Notes: generated from the letters alone by a model not told the origin. 9,991 nt of DNA from Pseudomonadota bacterium (GCA_023399465.1 JAEWPB010000060.1:1-9991); one strand, 5' to 3'; positions 1-7,139 are shown, counted from the first letter of the stretch. A program made the numbers and translations.

Positions 1-218
1 CGGGTCACGCTCTGATGGCCTTCACTCGATACCAGATTGACGTGATTGCCGAACTGGTCGTCATACTCGACCTCGATATGCGCGCCCTCGACGGCAACGT
101 TCCAGCCGACGACGGTTTGACCGGCATGGCTGCGCGGCATCAGCCGCAGCCGCTGCAGCGAAAACTGCACCGGCTGGTCGTAGTGGTATTCGGTGACGTG
201 GCTTATTCTCAAACGCAT
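1..218 (-). CDS. Transglutaminase-like protein, N-terminal fragment (cut by window edge)
   Basis: Only the first 72 codons are in the window; the 3' end lies beyond base 1. The chain begins MRLRISHVTEYHYDQPV, followed by a segment with LQRLRLMPRSHAGQ and a GWN element. This is the usual opening of bacterial transglutaminase-like proteins (the beta-rich N-terminal domain, PF08379 type), where an H-x-T-x-Y-x-Y stretch precedes a conserved Arg-Leu-x-Pro. The catalytic Cys-His-Asp core would lie outside the window, so its integrity cannot be judged. The ATG at 216-218 fits the family's normal start; only a weak purine-rich GGGA lies upstream. It follows the alpha-E gene by 30 bases on the same strand and is probably the third gene of that operon. 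Family members are predicted peptidases or amide-bond enzymes; a role with the ATP-grasp partner is inferred from context. Confidence 0.85.
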   Translation of the reverse strand, partial: MRLRISHVTEYHYDQPVQFSLQRLRLMPRSHAGQTVVGWNVAVEGAHIEVEYDDQFGNHVNLVSSEGHQSVT

Positions 219-248
219 GCTTGCTGTCCCGGTGGAGCCGATTATCGC

Positions 249-1190
249 CTACTGGTAGAAACGGTATCCGGTGGAGATCTGGTGGCCGAGTTGGTTGTTG
301 CGGCGGATGAAGTCCTCCAGGAACTCGTGCAGGCCGTTGTCCATGATGTCCTTGATCGCCTTGCTCTTCAGGTCGTCCGAGATCGCCGCCGCGGTCTCGT
401 GCGCGTCATGACGCTCGCCGTACTCCTTTTCGAGATAGGCGAGTTCCTCGACGATCTTCTGGTAGGAGAAGGCGAGCGAACGCGGCATCTGGCGATTGAG
501 GATCAGGAAATCGGCGATATTGGCCGGCTTGTATTCGGCCTCGTAGACCCAGCCGTAGGAGCGCTGCGCCGACACCGAGCGCAGGATCGATTCCCACTGC
601 GCGTTGTCGAGCGACGAGCCGACATAGGAGAGCGACGGCAGCAGCACGTAGTACTTGACGTCGAGGATACGGCTGGTGTTGTCGGCGCGCTCGATGAAGG
701 TGCCGATACGGGCGAAGTTGAAGATCTCGTTGCGCAGCATCGTGCCGTGGAACGCGCCGCGGATCAGGCCGGTGCGCCGCTTGATGGCTTCGATGACCTC
801 CGGCAGGTCGGCCGGCTTCAGCCGGCGTGCGAGCAACTGCTTGAGATCGATCCAGCATTCGTTGGTCGCTTCCCAGGTATCGCGGGTAAGCGCCGTGCGC
901 ACCATGCGGGCATTGTTGCGCCCGGCATCGATGCACGACATGACGCTCGACGGATTGGAGGGGTCGCGCAGCAGGTAGTCGACGGCATCGGCCGAGGTGG
1001 TCTTCGAATGCACAGTGGCGTAGGCGTTATGAACGCCGGCGCTGTGCAACACGCCGTCCCAGTCCTCGTCGGAGGCGCCGCTGCGGGTGAGCGACATGCG
1101 CAGGCCGGCATCGACGAGGCGGGCGGTGTTTTCCGCGCGCTCGATATAGCGGAACATCCAGTAAAGTCCGTTTGCGGTTCGTCCGAGCAT
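249..1190 (-). CDS. Alpha-E domain protein (DUF403 family)
   Basis: A 313-residue all-helical protein of the alpha-E family (PF04168 type), at the family's normal full length. Two copies of the diagnostic motif are visible: YIERAENTARLVD at residues 15-27 and FIERADNTSRILD at residues 165-177. Their repeated Glu-Arg-Ala-(Glu/Asp)-Asn-Thr core gives the family its name. No signal peptide or membrane segment is seen, so it is presumably cytoplasmic. The molecular function is unknown; published genome-context analysis predicts that it works with circularly permuted ATP-grasp and transglutaminase-like proteins to build or process a peptide or amide modification. Its ATG lies 4 bases after the TAA of the ATP-grasp gene, and its ribosome-binding site (GGAGG at 1200-1204, 9-base spacer) lies inside that gene's last codons, which suggests translational coupling. 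The transglutaminase-like gene follows after 30 bases. Confidence 0.95.
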   Translation of the reverse strand: MLGRTANGLYWMFRYIERAENTARLVDAGLRMSLTRSGASDEDWDGVLHSAGVHNAYATVHSKTTSADAVDYLLRDPSNPSSVMSCIDAGRNNARMVRTALTRDTWEATNECWIDLKQLLARRLKPADLPEVIEAIKRRTGLIRGAFHGTMLRNEIFNFARIGTFIERADNTSRILDVKYYVLLPSLSYVGSSLDNAQWESILRSVSAQRSYGWVYEAEYKPANIADFLILNRQMPRSLAFSYQKIVEELAYLEKEYGERHDAHETAAAISDDLKSKAIKDIMDNGLHEFLEDFIRRNNQLGHQISTGYRFYQ

Positions 1191-1194
1191 GGCC

Positions 1195-2604
1195 TTAGTC
1201 CTCCAGCACCCAGGTGTCTTTGGTGCCGCCGCCCTGGCTGGAATTGACCACCAGCGAGCCGGCCTTCAGCGCCACGCGGGTGAGCCCGCCGGGAATGATC
1301 TTCACCTTGTCGGAAACGAGCACGTAGGGCCTGAGATCGACATGCCGCGGGGCAATGCCCTTGTTGACCAGGATCGGCACCGTCGACAGCGACAATGTCG
1401 GCTGGGCGATGTAGTTGCCGGGCCGGGCCTTCAGCTTCTCGGCAAAGGCAGTGCGTTCCTTCTTGCTTGCGGTCGGCCCGACCAGCATGCCGTACCCCCC
1501 GGACCCGTGGACCTCCTTGACGACGAGTTCGGCGAGGTTTTCGAGGACGTATTTCAGGCTGTCGGGTTCGGAGCACCGCCAGGTCGGCACGTTCTCCAGC
1601 AGCGCCTTGCGCCCGGTGTAGAACTCGACGATCTCGGGCATGTAGGAATAGATCGCCTTGTCGTCGGAAATGCCTGTTCCCGGCGCATTGGCAATCGTGA
1701 TGTTGCCCGCGCGGTAGACGTCCATGATCCCCGGCACGCCGAGCGCCGAATCCGGCCGGAAGGTCAGCGGGTCGAGGAAATCGTCGTCGACGCGGCGGTA
1801 GAGCACGTCGATCGCCTCGTAGCCGCGGGTGGTGCGCATCTTCACCTTGCCGTCGATGACCCGGAGATCGGAGCCCTCGACCAGTTCCACGCCCATCATG
1901 TCGGCGAGGAACGAATGCTCGTAATAGGCGGAATTGTAGATGCCGGGCGTCAGCACGGCGACGCGCGGCTTGGTCGTGCAGCCGGGAGGGGCGAGCGAGG
2001 CCAGGCTCTGGCGGAGCAGGTAGGGATAGTTCTCGACCGGCTGCACCTTGTTGCGATGGAACAGTTCCGGAAACATCTGCATCATCGTCTCGCGGTTTTC
2101 CAGCATGTAGCTGACACCGGACGGCGTGCGGGCGTTGTCCTCCAGCACGTAGAACTGGTCCTCGCCGGTGCGCACGATATCGGTGCCGACGATATGGGTA
2201 TAGACCCCGCCCGGCGGACGGAAGCCGATCATCTGCGGCAGGAAGGCGGTGTTTCTTTCGATCAGTTCGCGTGGGATGCGGCCGGCGCGGATGATCTCCT
2301 GCTTGTGATAGATGTCGTCGAGGAAGGCATTGAGGGCGATGACCCGCTGCTCGATACCCTGGGCGAGCTTGCGCCACTCGCGGCCCGATATGATGCGCGG
2401 AATGATGTCGAACGGGATGAGTTTTTCGGACGAGTCGGCGTGGCCGTAAACCGCGAAGGTGATGCCGGTCTTGCGGAAGATGTTCTCCGCATCCCGGGAT
2501 TTCGTGATCAGGTGGCCGCGATCCTGGCCGGAATACCAGTTGAAATAATCTTGATAGGGTTGGCGCGGACCCTCGTCCGCAATCATCATTTCATCAAATG
2601 CCAA
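1195..2604 (-). CDS. Circularly permuted type-2 ATP-grasp protein
   Basis: A 469-residue member of the circularly permuted ATP-grasp family (COG2308, CP_ATPgrasp type). With TTG as residue 1 the protein opens (M)AFDEMMIADEGPRQPYQ, the family's normal beginning. Visible blocks are GTDIVR at 140-145, LEDNARTPSGVSYMLENR at 154-171, the Gly-rich VHGSGGYGMLVGP at 365-377, HVDLRPYV at 421-428 and the tail SSQGGGTKDTWVLED at 455-469. These match the expected nucleotide- and metal-binding elements. Such proteins are predicted amide or peptide ligases; substrate and product are unknown. The TTG at 2602-2604 is preceded by GGGGA at 2613-2617 with an 8-base spacer. An ATG at 2692-2694 would add 30 residues unlike the family. 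It is the first gene of the operon with the alpha-E and transglutaminase-like genes. Family and operon are firm; the start is likely; the reaction is inference. Confidence 0.93.
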   Translation of the reverse strand: MAFDEMMIADEGPRQPYQDYFNWYSGQDRGHLITKSRDAENIFRKTGITFAVYGHADSSEKLIPFDIIPRIISGREWRKLAQGIEQRVIALNAFLDDIYHKQEIIRAGRIPRELIERNTAFLPQMIGFRPPGGVYTHIVGTDIVRTGEDQFYVLEDNARTPSGVSYMLENRETMMQMFPELFHRNKVQPVENYPYLLRQSLASLAPPGCTTKPRVAVLTPGIYNSAYYEHSFLADMMGVELVEGSDLRVIDGKVKMRTTRGYEAIDVLYRRVDDDFLDPLTFRPDSALGVPGIMDVYRAGNITIANAPGTGISDDKAIYSYMPEIVEFYTGRKALLENVPTWRCSEPDSLKYVLENLAELVVKEVHGSGGYGMLVGPTASKKERTAFAEKLKARPGNYIAQPTLSLSTVPILVNKGIAPRHVDLRPYVLVSDKVKIIPGGLTRVALKAGSLVVNSSQGGGTKDTWVLED

Positions 2605-2936
2605 CAGCGCTGTCCCCGTTTTTTCGTCATTTGAGTACACTGAGGAAGGTAAAGCAAGAAGCGTGCGCATTTGCCGACGGAGTTTTTCGCCCATCGGATT
2701 ATCGGGTTGTTTCGGGTTTCGCCGCGTCGTACTTGCAGAACGCGTTACGAAACATAGATCGACTGATTCGTAGTTTGAACGCGGCGTAGGCGCCCTGCAC
2801 TTTTTTTCGGCACGTGATGTTGGTTCATGGCGCCGCCGGAACGTCGGGCATTCTCGTCAACATATCCGACCCCGAGCGTTGCGGTGCGATTTCCATCCGG
2901 GTCGCCTGCCGGACGCTCCCGACTTCTGGAGTTAGC
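2605..2936. promoter_or_regulatory. Divergent intergenic control region, ATP-grasp operon / EamA transporter
   Basis: These 332 bases separate two divergent genes, are locally more AT-rich than their flanks and contain no convincing gene. Promoters for both directions should lie here. On the minus strand there are two weak candidates. One is GTTCAA (2775-2780) and CTATGT (2752-2757) with a 17-base spacer, resembling the rhizobial CTTGAC-N17-CTATAT pattern mainly at the -10; a GANTC site (2765-2769) falls in its spacer. The other is described separately at 2629-2657. On the plus strand, TTGAAC at 2775-2780 is the best -35 candidate, but its -10 is poor. A run of seven T at 2802-2808 follows only a 4-bp stem and is not a credible terminator. 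Confidence 0.5.
2629..2657 (-). promoter_or_regulatory. Candidate promoter of the ATP-grasp operon
   Basis: On the minus strand TTGCTT (2652-2657) and TCAAAT (2629-2634) are separated by exactly 17 bases. This resembles a sigma-70 type -35/-10 pair, with a good -35 and a -10 matching TATAAT at four of six positions. A transcript from here would begin near 2622 and leave a leader of about 18 bases that contains the GGGGA ribosome-binding site before the TTG start. It would also exclude the upstream ATG at 2694 as a start codon. The call rests on two hexamers only. Confidence 0.25.
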
Positions 2937-3848
2937 ATGCTCGACCGGATCGCCCCGGCTCTTTTTGTTCTGCTCTGGTCGACGGGCTGGGTCGTGGCAA
3001 AATTCGCCACCATCTTCACCGGGCCGCTGACCTTCCTGTCGGTGCGCTACGCCACGGCCATCGTCCTGTTCTACATGGTCTGCCGGATCGGCGGCGCCGT
3101 CTGGCCGAAGGACCGGGTCTCGGTGTGGCATGCCATGGTCTCAGGGATGTTCCTGCATGGCATCTATCTCGGCATGGTCTGGTGGGCGATCGGGCAGGGC
3201 GTGCCGGCGGCGCTGTCGGGCATCATCGCCGGGCTGCAGCCGTTGCTGACGGGGCTTGCCGCCACGTCGCTCCTGGGCGAGCGCCTTTCGCCCCTGCAGA
3301 AGGCGGGGCTCGGCATCGGCTTTGCCGGCATCGCCATCGCCGTGGCGCCGAAGCTCTTTGCCGCCGACATGGGTGTGGGCAGCGTTCCGGCCTATGCGAT
3401 CATCGTCAATGTCGTCGGCATGGCGGCGGTCACCGCGGGCACGCTCTACCAGAAACGCTATCTCGAGCGCGGGGACATCCGGGCGATCGCCGTTTTTCAG
3501 TATGTCGGCGCGCTTTGCGTCACCCTGCCTTTCGCGCTGGCGCTGGAGGATCGCCCGATCGAGTTCGGCTTCGGCTTCTTCGCCACGCTCGCCTGGTCGG
3601 TGATCGGCATTTCCATGGGGGCGGTGGCGCTGCTGCTCTATCTCATCCGGCGCGGACAGGTGTCGCGCGCGGCCTCGCTCATATATCTGGTGCCGCCGCT
3701 TGCCGCGGTCGAGGCGGCGATCATTTTCGGCGAACCACTGACCTGGCCGATGGTGCTCGGCACCGTCGTCGTCGGCTTCGGCGTCTATCTGACGAACCGG
3801 AGTGTGGCCCAGGTCCAGCGTGAGGCACAAGACCAGCGCCAGACATAA
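2937..3848 (+). CDS. EamA/DMT-superfamily transporter
   Basis: A 303-residue polytopic membrane protein of the drug/metabolite transporter superfamily, with about ten hydrophobic segments arranged as two EamA-type repeats. Family features include the first-helix sequence FVLLWSTGWVVAKFA (residues 10-24), GPLTFLSVRY (29-38), the loop GLQPLLTGLAATSLLGERLS (99-118) closing the first repeat, and the matching LVPPLAAVEAAIIFGEPL (251-268) in the second. It sits in the inner membrane and probably exports small metabolites or amino-acid-like compounds; the substrate cannot be told from sequence. The ATG at 2937 is chosen because GGAG precedes it with a 5-base spacer and family members begin at this point; a start at 2814 would add 41 residues of non-membrane sequence. 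It is transcribed alone, divergent from the ATP-grasp operon and convergent with the helicase. Confidence 0.92.
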   Translation: MLDRIAPALFVLLWSTGWVVAKFATIFTGPLTFLSVRYATAIVLFYMVCRIGGAVWPKDRVSVWHAMVSGMFLHGIYLGMVWWAIGQGVPAALSGIIAGLQPLLTGLAATSLLGERLSPLQKAGLGIGFAGIAIAVAPKLFAADMGVGSVPAYAIIVNVVGMAAVTAGTLYQKRYLERGDIRAIAVFQYVGALCVTLPFALALEDRPIEFGFGFFATLAWSVIGISMGAVALLLYLIRRGQVSRAASLIYLVPPLAAVEAAIIFGEPLTWPMVLGTVVVGFGVYLTNRSVAQVQREAQDQRQT

Positions 3849-3852
3849 GAAA

Positions 3853-3876
3853 GGCGGCGGAATTTCTTCCGCCGCC
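3853..3876. terminator. Intrinsic terminator between convergent transporter and helicase genes
   Basis: GGCGGCGGAA (3853-3862) and TTCCGCCGCC (3867-3876) form a perfect 10-bp stem with a four-base TTTC loop. It lies in the 51-base gap between the transporter stop (3848) and the helicase stop (3900). On the minus strand the stem is followed by TTTCTTAT, a usable U-rich tail, so it is a good terminator for the helicase. On the plus strand CTCTGCATTCTCG follows, with few U, so termination of the transporter would be weaker or rely on the hairpin alone. Confidence 0.8.
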
Positions 3877-3899
3877 CTCTGCATTCTCGTGAAGACCTT

Positions 3900-5504
3900 T
3901 TATGCGCCGCGGCGCTGGCCGTTGCGATTGTCGGCCTTGCGGCGAATTCCGCCATTGCCGCCCTCGCGGCCCGGTGTCTGCGGCTGGTGGCGGTTCTCGC
4001 CATTGCCGCGGTGCGGACGACCCTGGTGGTTGTCGCGGCTTGCGCCGGCTTCATGGGCATGGCCGCCTCCGCCCTGGCCCTTGCGGTGCGGCTTACGGGC
4101 CGGACGGGCGGCAAAATCGCCATCGGCGCCGGGAGCGCGTTCATTGGCGCGCTGGCCGCGGAACTCGGCGTTGCGGTTGTTTTCCCGCGGCTGACGCTCG
4201 GCGCGCTCGCCTTCGGGGCGGGCACCCTCGCGATCCTGGAAGCGCGGACGCTGCGGGCGGCCTTCGCCGCGACGCTCGGAGCGCCCCTGGCCATTTCCGC
4301 TGCCATTGCCATTGCCGCCGCGGCCGCGATTACCCGAACGGGCGTTACCAGCGGGTCCGCGGCCGAGATCGGCCGGGCGCTCGCCGCCGCCGGTGGCGAT
4401 CTCGATGCCCATCAGGCGCTCGATGTCGCGCAGCAGGCGATGTTCGTCCGGTGCACAGAAGGCGATGGCAATGCCATCACGGCCGGCGCGCGCGGTGCGG
4501 CCGATACGATGGACGTAGGCATCCGGCACCTCGGGCAGGTCGTAGTTGTAGACATGGGTCACGTCGGGGATGTCGATACCGCGGGCGGCAACGTCGGTTG
4601 CGACGAGAACGCTGACGTCACCATCCTTGAAACCCTTCAGCGCGCGTTCGCGCTGGCCCTGGCTCTTGTTGCCGTGGATGGAAGCCGCGGCAAAGCCGAC
4701 ATGGTCGAGATGCTTCATCAGCTTCTCGGCACCGTGCTTGGTGCGCAGGAAGACGATGGCCCGACCCTTGGGGTTTGCGTTGAGCTGTTGCTTGAGGATC
4801 TCGGTCTTGTCGTTCTTGCCGCCGACGAAGTGCACGTACTGCTCGACCTTGTCGGCAGCCTTGCCCGGAGGCGTCACTTCGACGGTGACCGGATCGGTCA
4901 GGTAGTCGGCGGCGAGGTCGGCAATCGACTTCGGCATGGTCGCCGAAAACAGCAGGGTCTGGCGGTTCTTCGGAACCAGCTTGGAGATCTTGCGCAGATC
5001 GTGGATGAAGCCGAGATCGAGCATCTGGTCGGCTTCATCGAGCACCAGGTAGCGGCCCTGGGTCAGGGTTACCGATTTGCGGGCGATGAGGTCGAGCAGG
5101 CGGCCGGGGGTCGCGACCAGAATGTCAACGCCACGCGACAGCTGGTCATGCTGGCGGTTGATCGAGGCGCCGCCGACGACAACGCCAATCTTCATCGGCG
5201 TGTTCTTGACGAAGATCTTCAGGTTGGCGGCGATCTGGTTCACCAGTTCGCGGGTCGGCGCCAGAACGAGGGCGCGGATGTTGCGCGGATCCGGGCGCTT
5301 GCCATCGGCAAGCAGCTTTTCAATCATCGGCAGGCCGAACGCGGCCGTCTTGCCGGTACCGGTCTGTGCAAGGCCGATCAGGTCCCGGCCCGAGAGCACG
5401 AGAGGGATCGCCTTTTGCTGGATCGGGGTGGGCTTTTCGTAGCCCTGCTGGGAGAGGTTGGCAACAATCTGCTTGGACAGGCCAAGTTCATGAAAGAGGG
5501 TCAA
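3900..5504 (-). CDS. rhlE: DEAD-box ATP-dependent RNA helicase, RhlE-like
   Basis: A 534-residue DEAD-box helicase with all core motifs: Q motif ending PTPIQ (25-29), Walker A AQTGTGKT (46-53), PTREL (83-87), TPGR (132-135), DEAD (156-159), SAT (187-189), VATDVAARGIDIP (301-313) and HRIGRTARAG (332-341). The enzyme unwinds short RNA duplexes using ATP; RhlE-type members act in ribosome maturation and RNA decay. From about residue 372 to the end the tail is low-complexity, rich in Gly, Arg and Asn (GNRGRGGNGNGSGNGQG style), a typical RNA-binding extension. The TTG start at 5502-5504 is chosen because GAAAGG (5512-5517) precedes it with a 7-base spacer and (M)TLFHELGLS is the family's normal opening. 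An ATG at 5663 would add 53 atypical residues. The symbol is by similarity; rhizobia often carry several paralogues. The 3' end meets the hairpin at 3853-3876. Confidence 0.93.
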   Translation of the reverse strand: MTLFHELGLSKQIVANLSQQGYEKPTPIQQKAIPLVLSGRDLIGLAQTGTGKTAAFGLPMIEKLLADGKRPDPRNIRALVLAPTRELVNQIAANLKIFVKNTPMKIGVVVGGASINRQHDQLSRGVDILVATPGRLLDLIARKSVTLTQGRYLVLDEADQMLDLGFIHDLRKISKLVPKNRQTLLFSATMPKSIADLAADYLTDPVTVEVTPPGKAADKVEQYVHFVGGKNDKTEILKQQLNANPKGRAIVFLRTKHGAEKLMKHLDHVGFAAASIHGNKSQGQRERALKGFKDGDVSVLVATDVAARGIDIPDVTHVYNYDLPEVPDAYVHRIGRTARAGRDGIAIAFCAPDEHRLLRDIERLMGIEIATGGGERPADLGRGPAGNARSGNRGRGGNGNGSGNGQGRSERRGEGRPQRPRFQDREGARPEGERAERQPRENNRNAEFRGQRANERAPGADGDFAARPARKPHRKGQGGGGHAHEAGASRDNHQGRPHRGNGENRHQPQTPGREGGNGGIRRKADNRNGQRRGA

Positions 5505-5811
5505 ATCAAAACCTTTCGGGGGCGCCAAAAGCCACGCGACCGGAGCGGCCCCATGCCGTCCAGTTATGCCTCTGGCGTCAAGAACCCCGCGTGAAATGGG
5601 AACTTGTGTGTTGGAAAGAGCTTTCCAGCGCATTCGAGCGGCCATCCGGGCCGCCATGTTCAAGCGCTTTTTTCCTTCTCCTGCTGTGTTGGATCTGTTG
5701 CAGGGGCACGCTCACGCGGCGGCCGAAAGGGTGAAAGCTGGATCGCATTTGGCGGTTCTGGCCGAAAAAGTCAAGTCATTGTTTCGCAACTGCGAGACGG
5801 CGGCAGCCAAA
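5505..5811 (-). promoter_or_regulatory. Long leader/intergenic region upstream of the helicase
   Basis: These 307 bases lie between the alkC-like stop and the helicase TTG start on the same strand. No believable gene is seen. A weak promoter candidate on the minus strand is CTTGAC (5770-5775) with CCAAAT (5747-5752), spacer 17; the -35 matches the rhizobial consensus perfectly but the -10 is poor. It would give a leader of over 200 bases. Two dyads lie inside: TGGAAAG-AG-CTTTCCA (5612-5627) and GCGGCC-ATCCG-GGCCGC (5638-5654). Neither is followed by a U-tract. Long structured leaders are common on cold-induced helicase genes, but that reading is inference. Confidence 0.4.
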
Positions 5812-6915
5812 TCAGCCGAGAATCAGGTCGAAATCGGCCGCTTCGACTTCCTCGCCGTTTACGAGAATGACAAGGCGATGCATACCGCCATAGTAGCGGC
5901 GGGCGGTGATCGGCCGGAACCAGTGCCGCTTCGAGATATCCAGCGTCGCGCCGGGGGAAAGCGTCAGCGCCTTCCATTTGAACACCTTCGCGGCCAGCGA
6001 TCCGTCGGCCTTGCGGTGGTGGACGGCGTAGTCGAGCATCGCCTGCTTTGCCGCGTCGGTCGCGTTGTGGATGCGCGTGGAGAAATCGAGCGCGGAGCCG
6101 AAGAGGATCTGGCGATTGGCAAGAGTCAGGGCACCACATGCCAACCCGGTGGCGTCGCCGAAACCGAAATTGGCGAGCGCCTTGACATGCCCCTTCTTGA
6201 GAAGCGTGCGCGAGGCGTGGCGCAAGAGGGCACGGCGGTCCTTCGAGGCATCGGCCAGATGTCGCCCGACGAAATCGGCGACAAGCGAAGGATGGTCCTT
6301 GGCGATATCGTTCAGGCTGTTGGCGACGGAGCGGCGGACGTAGTCCTCGGGATCATCAAGAAGCGCTTCCAGTATAGGCAGCAAGGGTTCAGGATCCTTG
6401 ATCAGGCGCGGCAGGCGCATGGCCCAGGGAAGGCGCGGTCGGGTTCCTTCGCTTGCCAGCCGCCGGACATGGTGGTTCTGGTGTGTCACCCACCCGGTAA
6501 TCGTTGCCAGGGCGCGCGGCTGATCGGCGTGCACGAAAGGGCGAATGCCGAATTCGGCGGTGAAATGCGGCGTGAGCCTCTTCAGAAGGTCGAGCGCGAC
6601 ATCGAAGTCGCCCAATCCGCGTTCGGCGATGAACTGGTTGACCGGGAGCAATGCCCAGCCGGAAAGGCCGGGTTTTCCCGGCGTGGGCAGGCTGTCTGCC
6701 AGGACCTTCGCTGCCGCGATGAAAGGTTGCGGCAGCGTTTGAAAGAGCGCATCGCGGATCTGCTGGGCTCGCTCCATCAGCTCCAATCGGTCCAGGTTGC
6801 GTTTGGCGACGGCACAAAACAGAGCGGCATCGAAGCAGTCGTCCGCCGCTCGGATGGTCGCGGCCATGTCGTCGACAAGGCCGGGGTGCAGGAGGTTCTT
6901 TAAGGGCTCTGCCAT
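5812..6915 (-). CDS. DNA alkylation repair protein, AlkC-like 3-alkyladenine glycosylase
   Basis: A 367-residue protein matching the AlkC branch (COG4335) of the HEAT-repeat DNA glycosylases. It is expected to excise 3-methyladenine-type lesions in the cytoplasm as the first step of base excision repair. Visible family blocks are TAEFGIRPFV (119-128), HHVRRLASEGTRPRLPW (148-164) and DYVRRSVANSLNDIAKDHP (191-209), the last a clear HEAT-like helix pair. A C-terminal beta-rich part contains HWFRPITARRYYGG (331-344) and LVILVNG (348-354), consistent with the Ig-like domain reported for a crystallised AlkC. Glu121 and Glu156 in the conserved blocks are plausible active-site acids. The ATG at 6913-6915 has GAGGG upstream with an 8-base spacer; a further upstream ATG at 7047 adds 44 atypical residues. 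No ada, alkA or alkB gene adjoins it. AlkC rather than AlkD is favoured by length and the C-terminal domain. Confidence 0.88.
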   Translation of the reverse strand: MAEPLKNLLHPGLVDDMAATIRAADDCFDAALFCAVAKRNLDRLELMERAQQIRDALFQTLPQPFIAAAKVLADSLPTPGKPGLSGWALLPVNQFIAERGLGDFDVALDLLKRLTPHFTAEFGIRPFVHADQPRALATITGWVTHQNHHVRRLASEGTRPRLPWAMRLPRLIKDPEPLLPILEALLDDPEDYVRRSVANSLNDIAKDHPSLVADFVGRHLADASKDRRALLRHASRTLLKKGHVKALANFGFGDATGLACGALTLANRQILFGSALDFSTRIHNATDAAKQAMLDYAVHHRKADGSLAAKVFKWKALTLSPGATLDISKRHWFRPITARRYYGGMHRLVILVNGEEVEAADFDLILG

Positions 6916-7139
6916 GAACGAGCCCTCGTGCCATCCGTCAGATGCGATCGCCGGTGGTGAAATGCCGCATCGGCAGTCATCGGTTTGCCTATGAGAAAGA
7001 AACAACCTTGGTTCCCGCATTACGCCAGATACATCGCTCGCATGCAAACGGGCGCGACAAGTTGGAATGCAAGGTTAACGGCTTCTTAAAAACGCCAGTG
7101 GTAGGTGTTGGCAGAGTGGCGATATCCAGGAAAGCTGAA
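6916..7139. promoter_or_regulatory. Divergent intergenic region, alkC-like / PAS-REC-REC
   Basis: A 224-base stretch between divergent genes. It holds the CtrA-type box at 7075-7089 and the ribosome-binding sites of both flanking genes. I could not pick out a convincing -35/-10 pair for the alkC-like gene. The plus-strand open frame does extend back to an ATG at 6942, but the encoded stretch (residues such as CRIGSHRFAYEKE) resembles no domain and has weaker codon bias, so it is treated as non-coding. Confidence 0.5.
7075..7089 (+). promoter_or_regulatory. CtrA-type binding site TTAA-N7-TTAA
   Basis: TTAA (7075-7078) and TTAA (7086-7089) are spaced by exactly seven bases (CGGCTTC). This is the full two-half-site motif recognised by the alphaproteobacterial cell-cycle regulator CtrA. 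In such GC-rich DNA the pattern should be rare by chance. It lies 50 bases upstream of the PAS-REC-REC start codon, a position from which CtrA could activate or repress that gene, and about 160 bases from the alkC-like start. Binding is inferred from the motif alone. Confidence 0.55.

Noticed and set aside
15..1247. Long plus-strand open frame (410 codons) opposite the alpha-E gene
   Set aside because: It is antisense to a well-recognised family protein and arises from G/C-rich third positions; its translation shows no recognisable domain.
818..2377. Minus-strand frame of 519 codons overlapping the ATP-grasp and alpha-E genes out of phase
   Set aside because: Arg/Pro-rich out-of-frame translation of two real genes; no ribosome-binding site or family match.
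1189..2634. Plus-strand open frame of 481 codons opposite the ATP-grasp gene
   Set aside because: Shadow of the ATP-grasp coding sequence; composition (His, Asp and Arg rich) is typical of antisense translation.
2780..2808. Short stem followed by seven T upstream of the transporter
   Set aside because: The stem (GGCG-TAGG-CGCC) is only 4 bp, too weak for an intrinsic terminator.
2814..2936. Upstream extension of the EamA transporter from an ATG at 2814
   Set aside because: The extra 41 residues are not membrane-like, whereas the ATG at 2937 has GGAG at proper spacing and fits the family.
3987..5594. Plus-strand open frame of 535 codons opposite the helicase
   Set aside because: Antisense of all helicase motifs; Ala/Val-rich, with no domain recognised.
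5638..5654. GCGGCC-ATCCG-GGCCGC dyad as a terminator after the alkC-like gene
   Set aside because: It is about 160 bases past the stop and no T-run follows on the minus strand; kept only as a leader structure.
5566..6903. Plus-strand open frame of 445 codons opposite the alkC-like gene
   Set aside because: Antisense shadow; the non-overlapping first 80 codons show no recognisable protein pattern and no ribosome-binding site.
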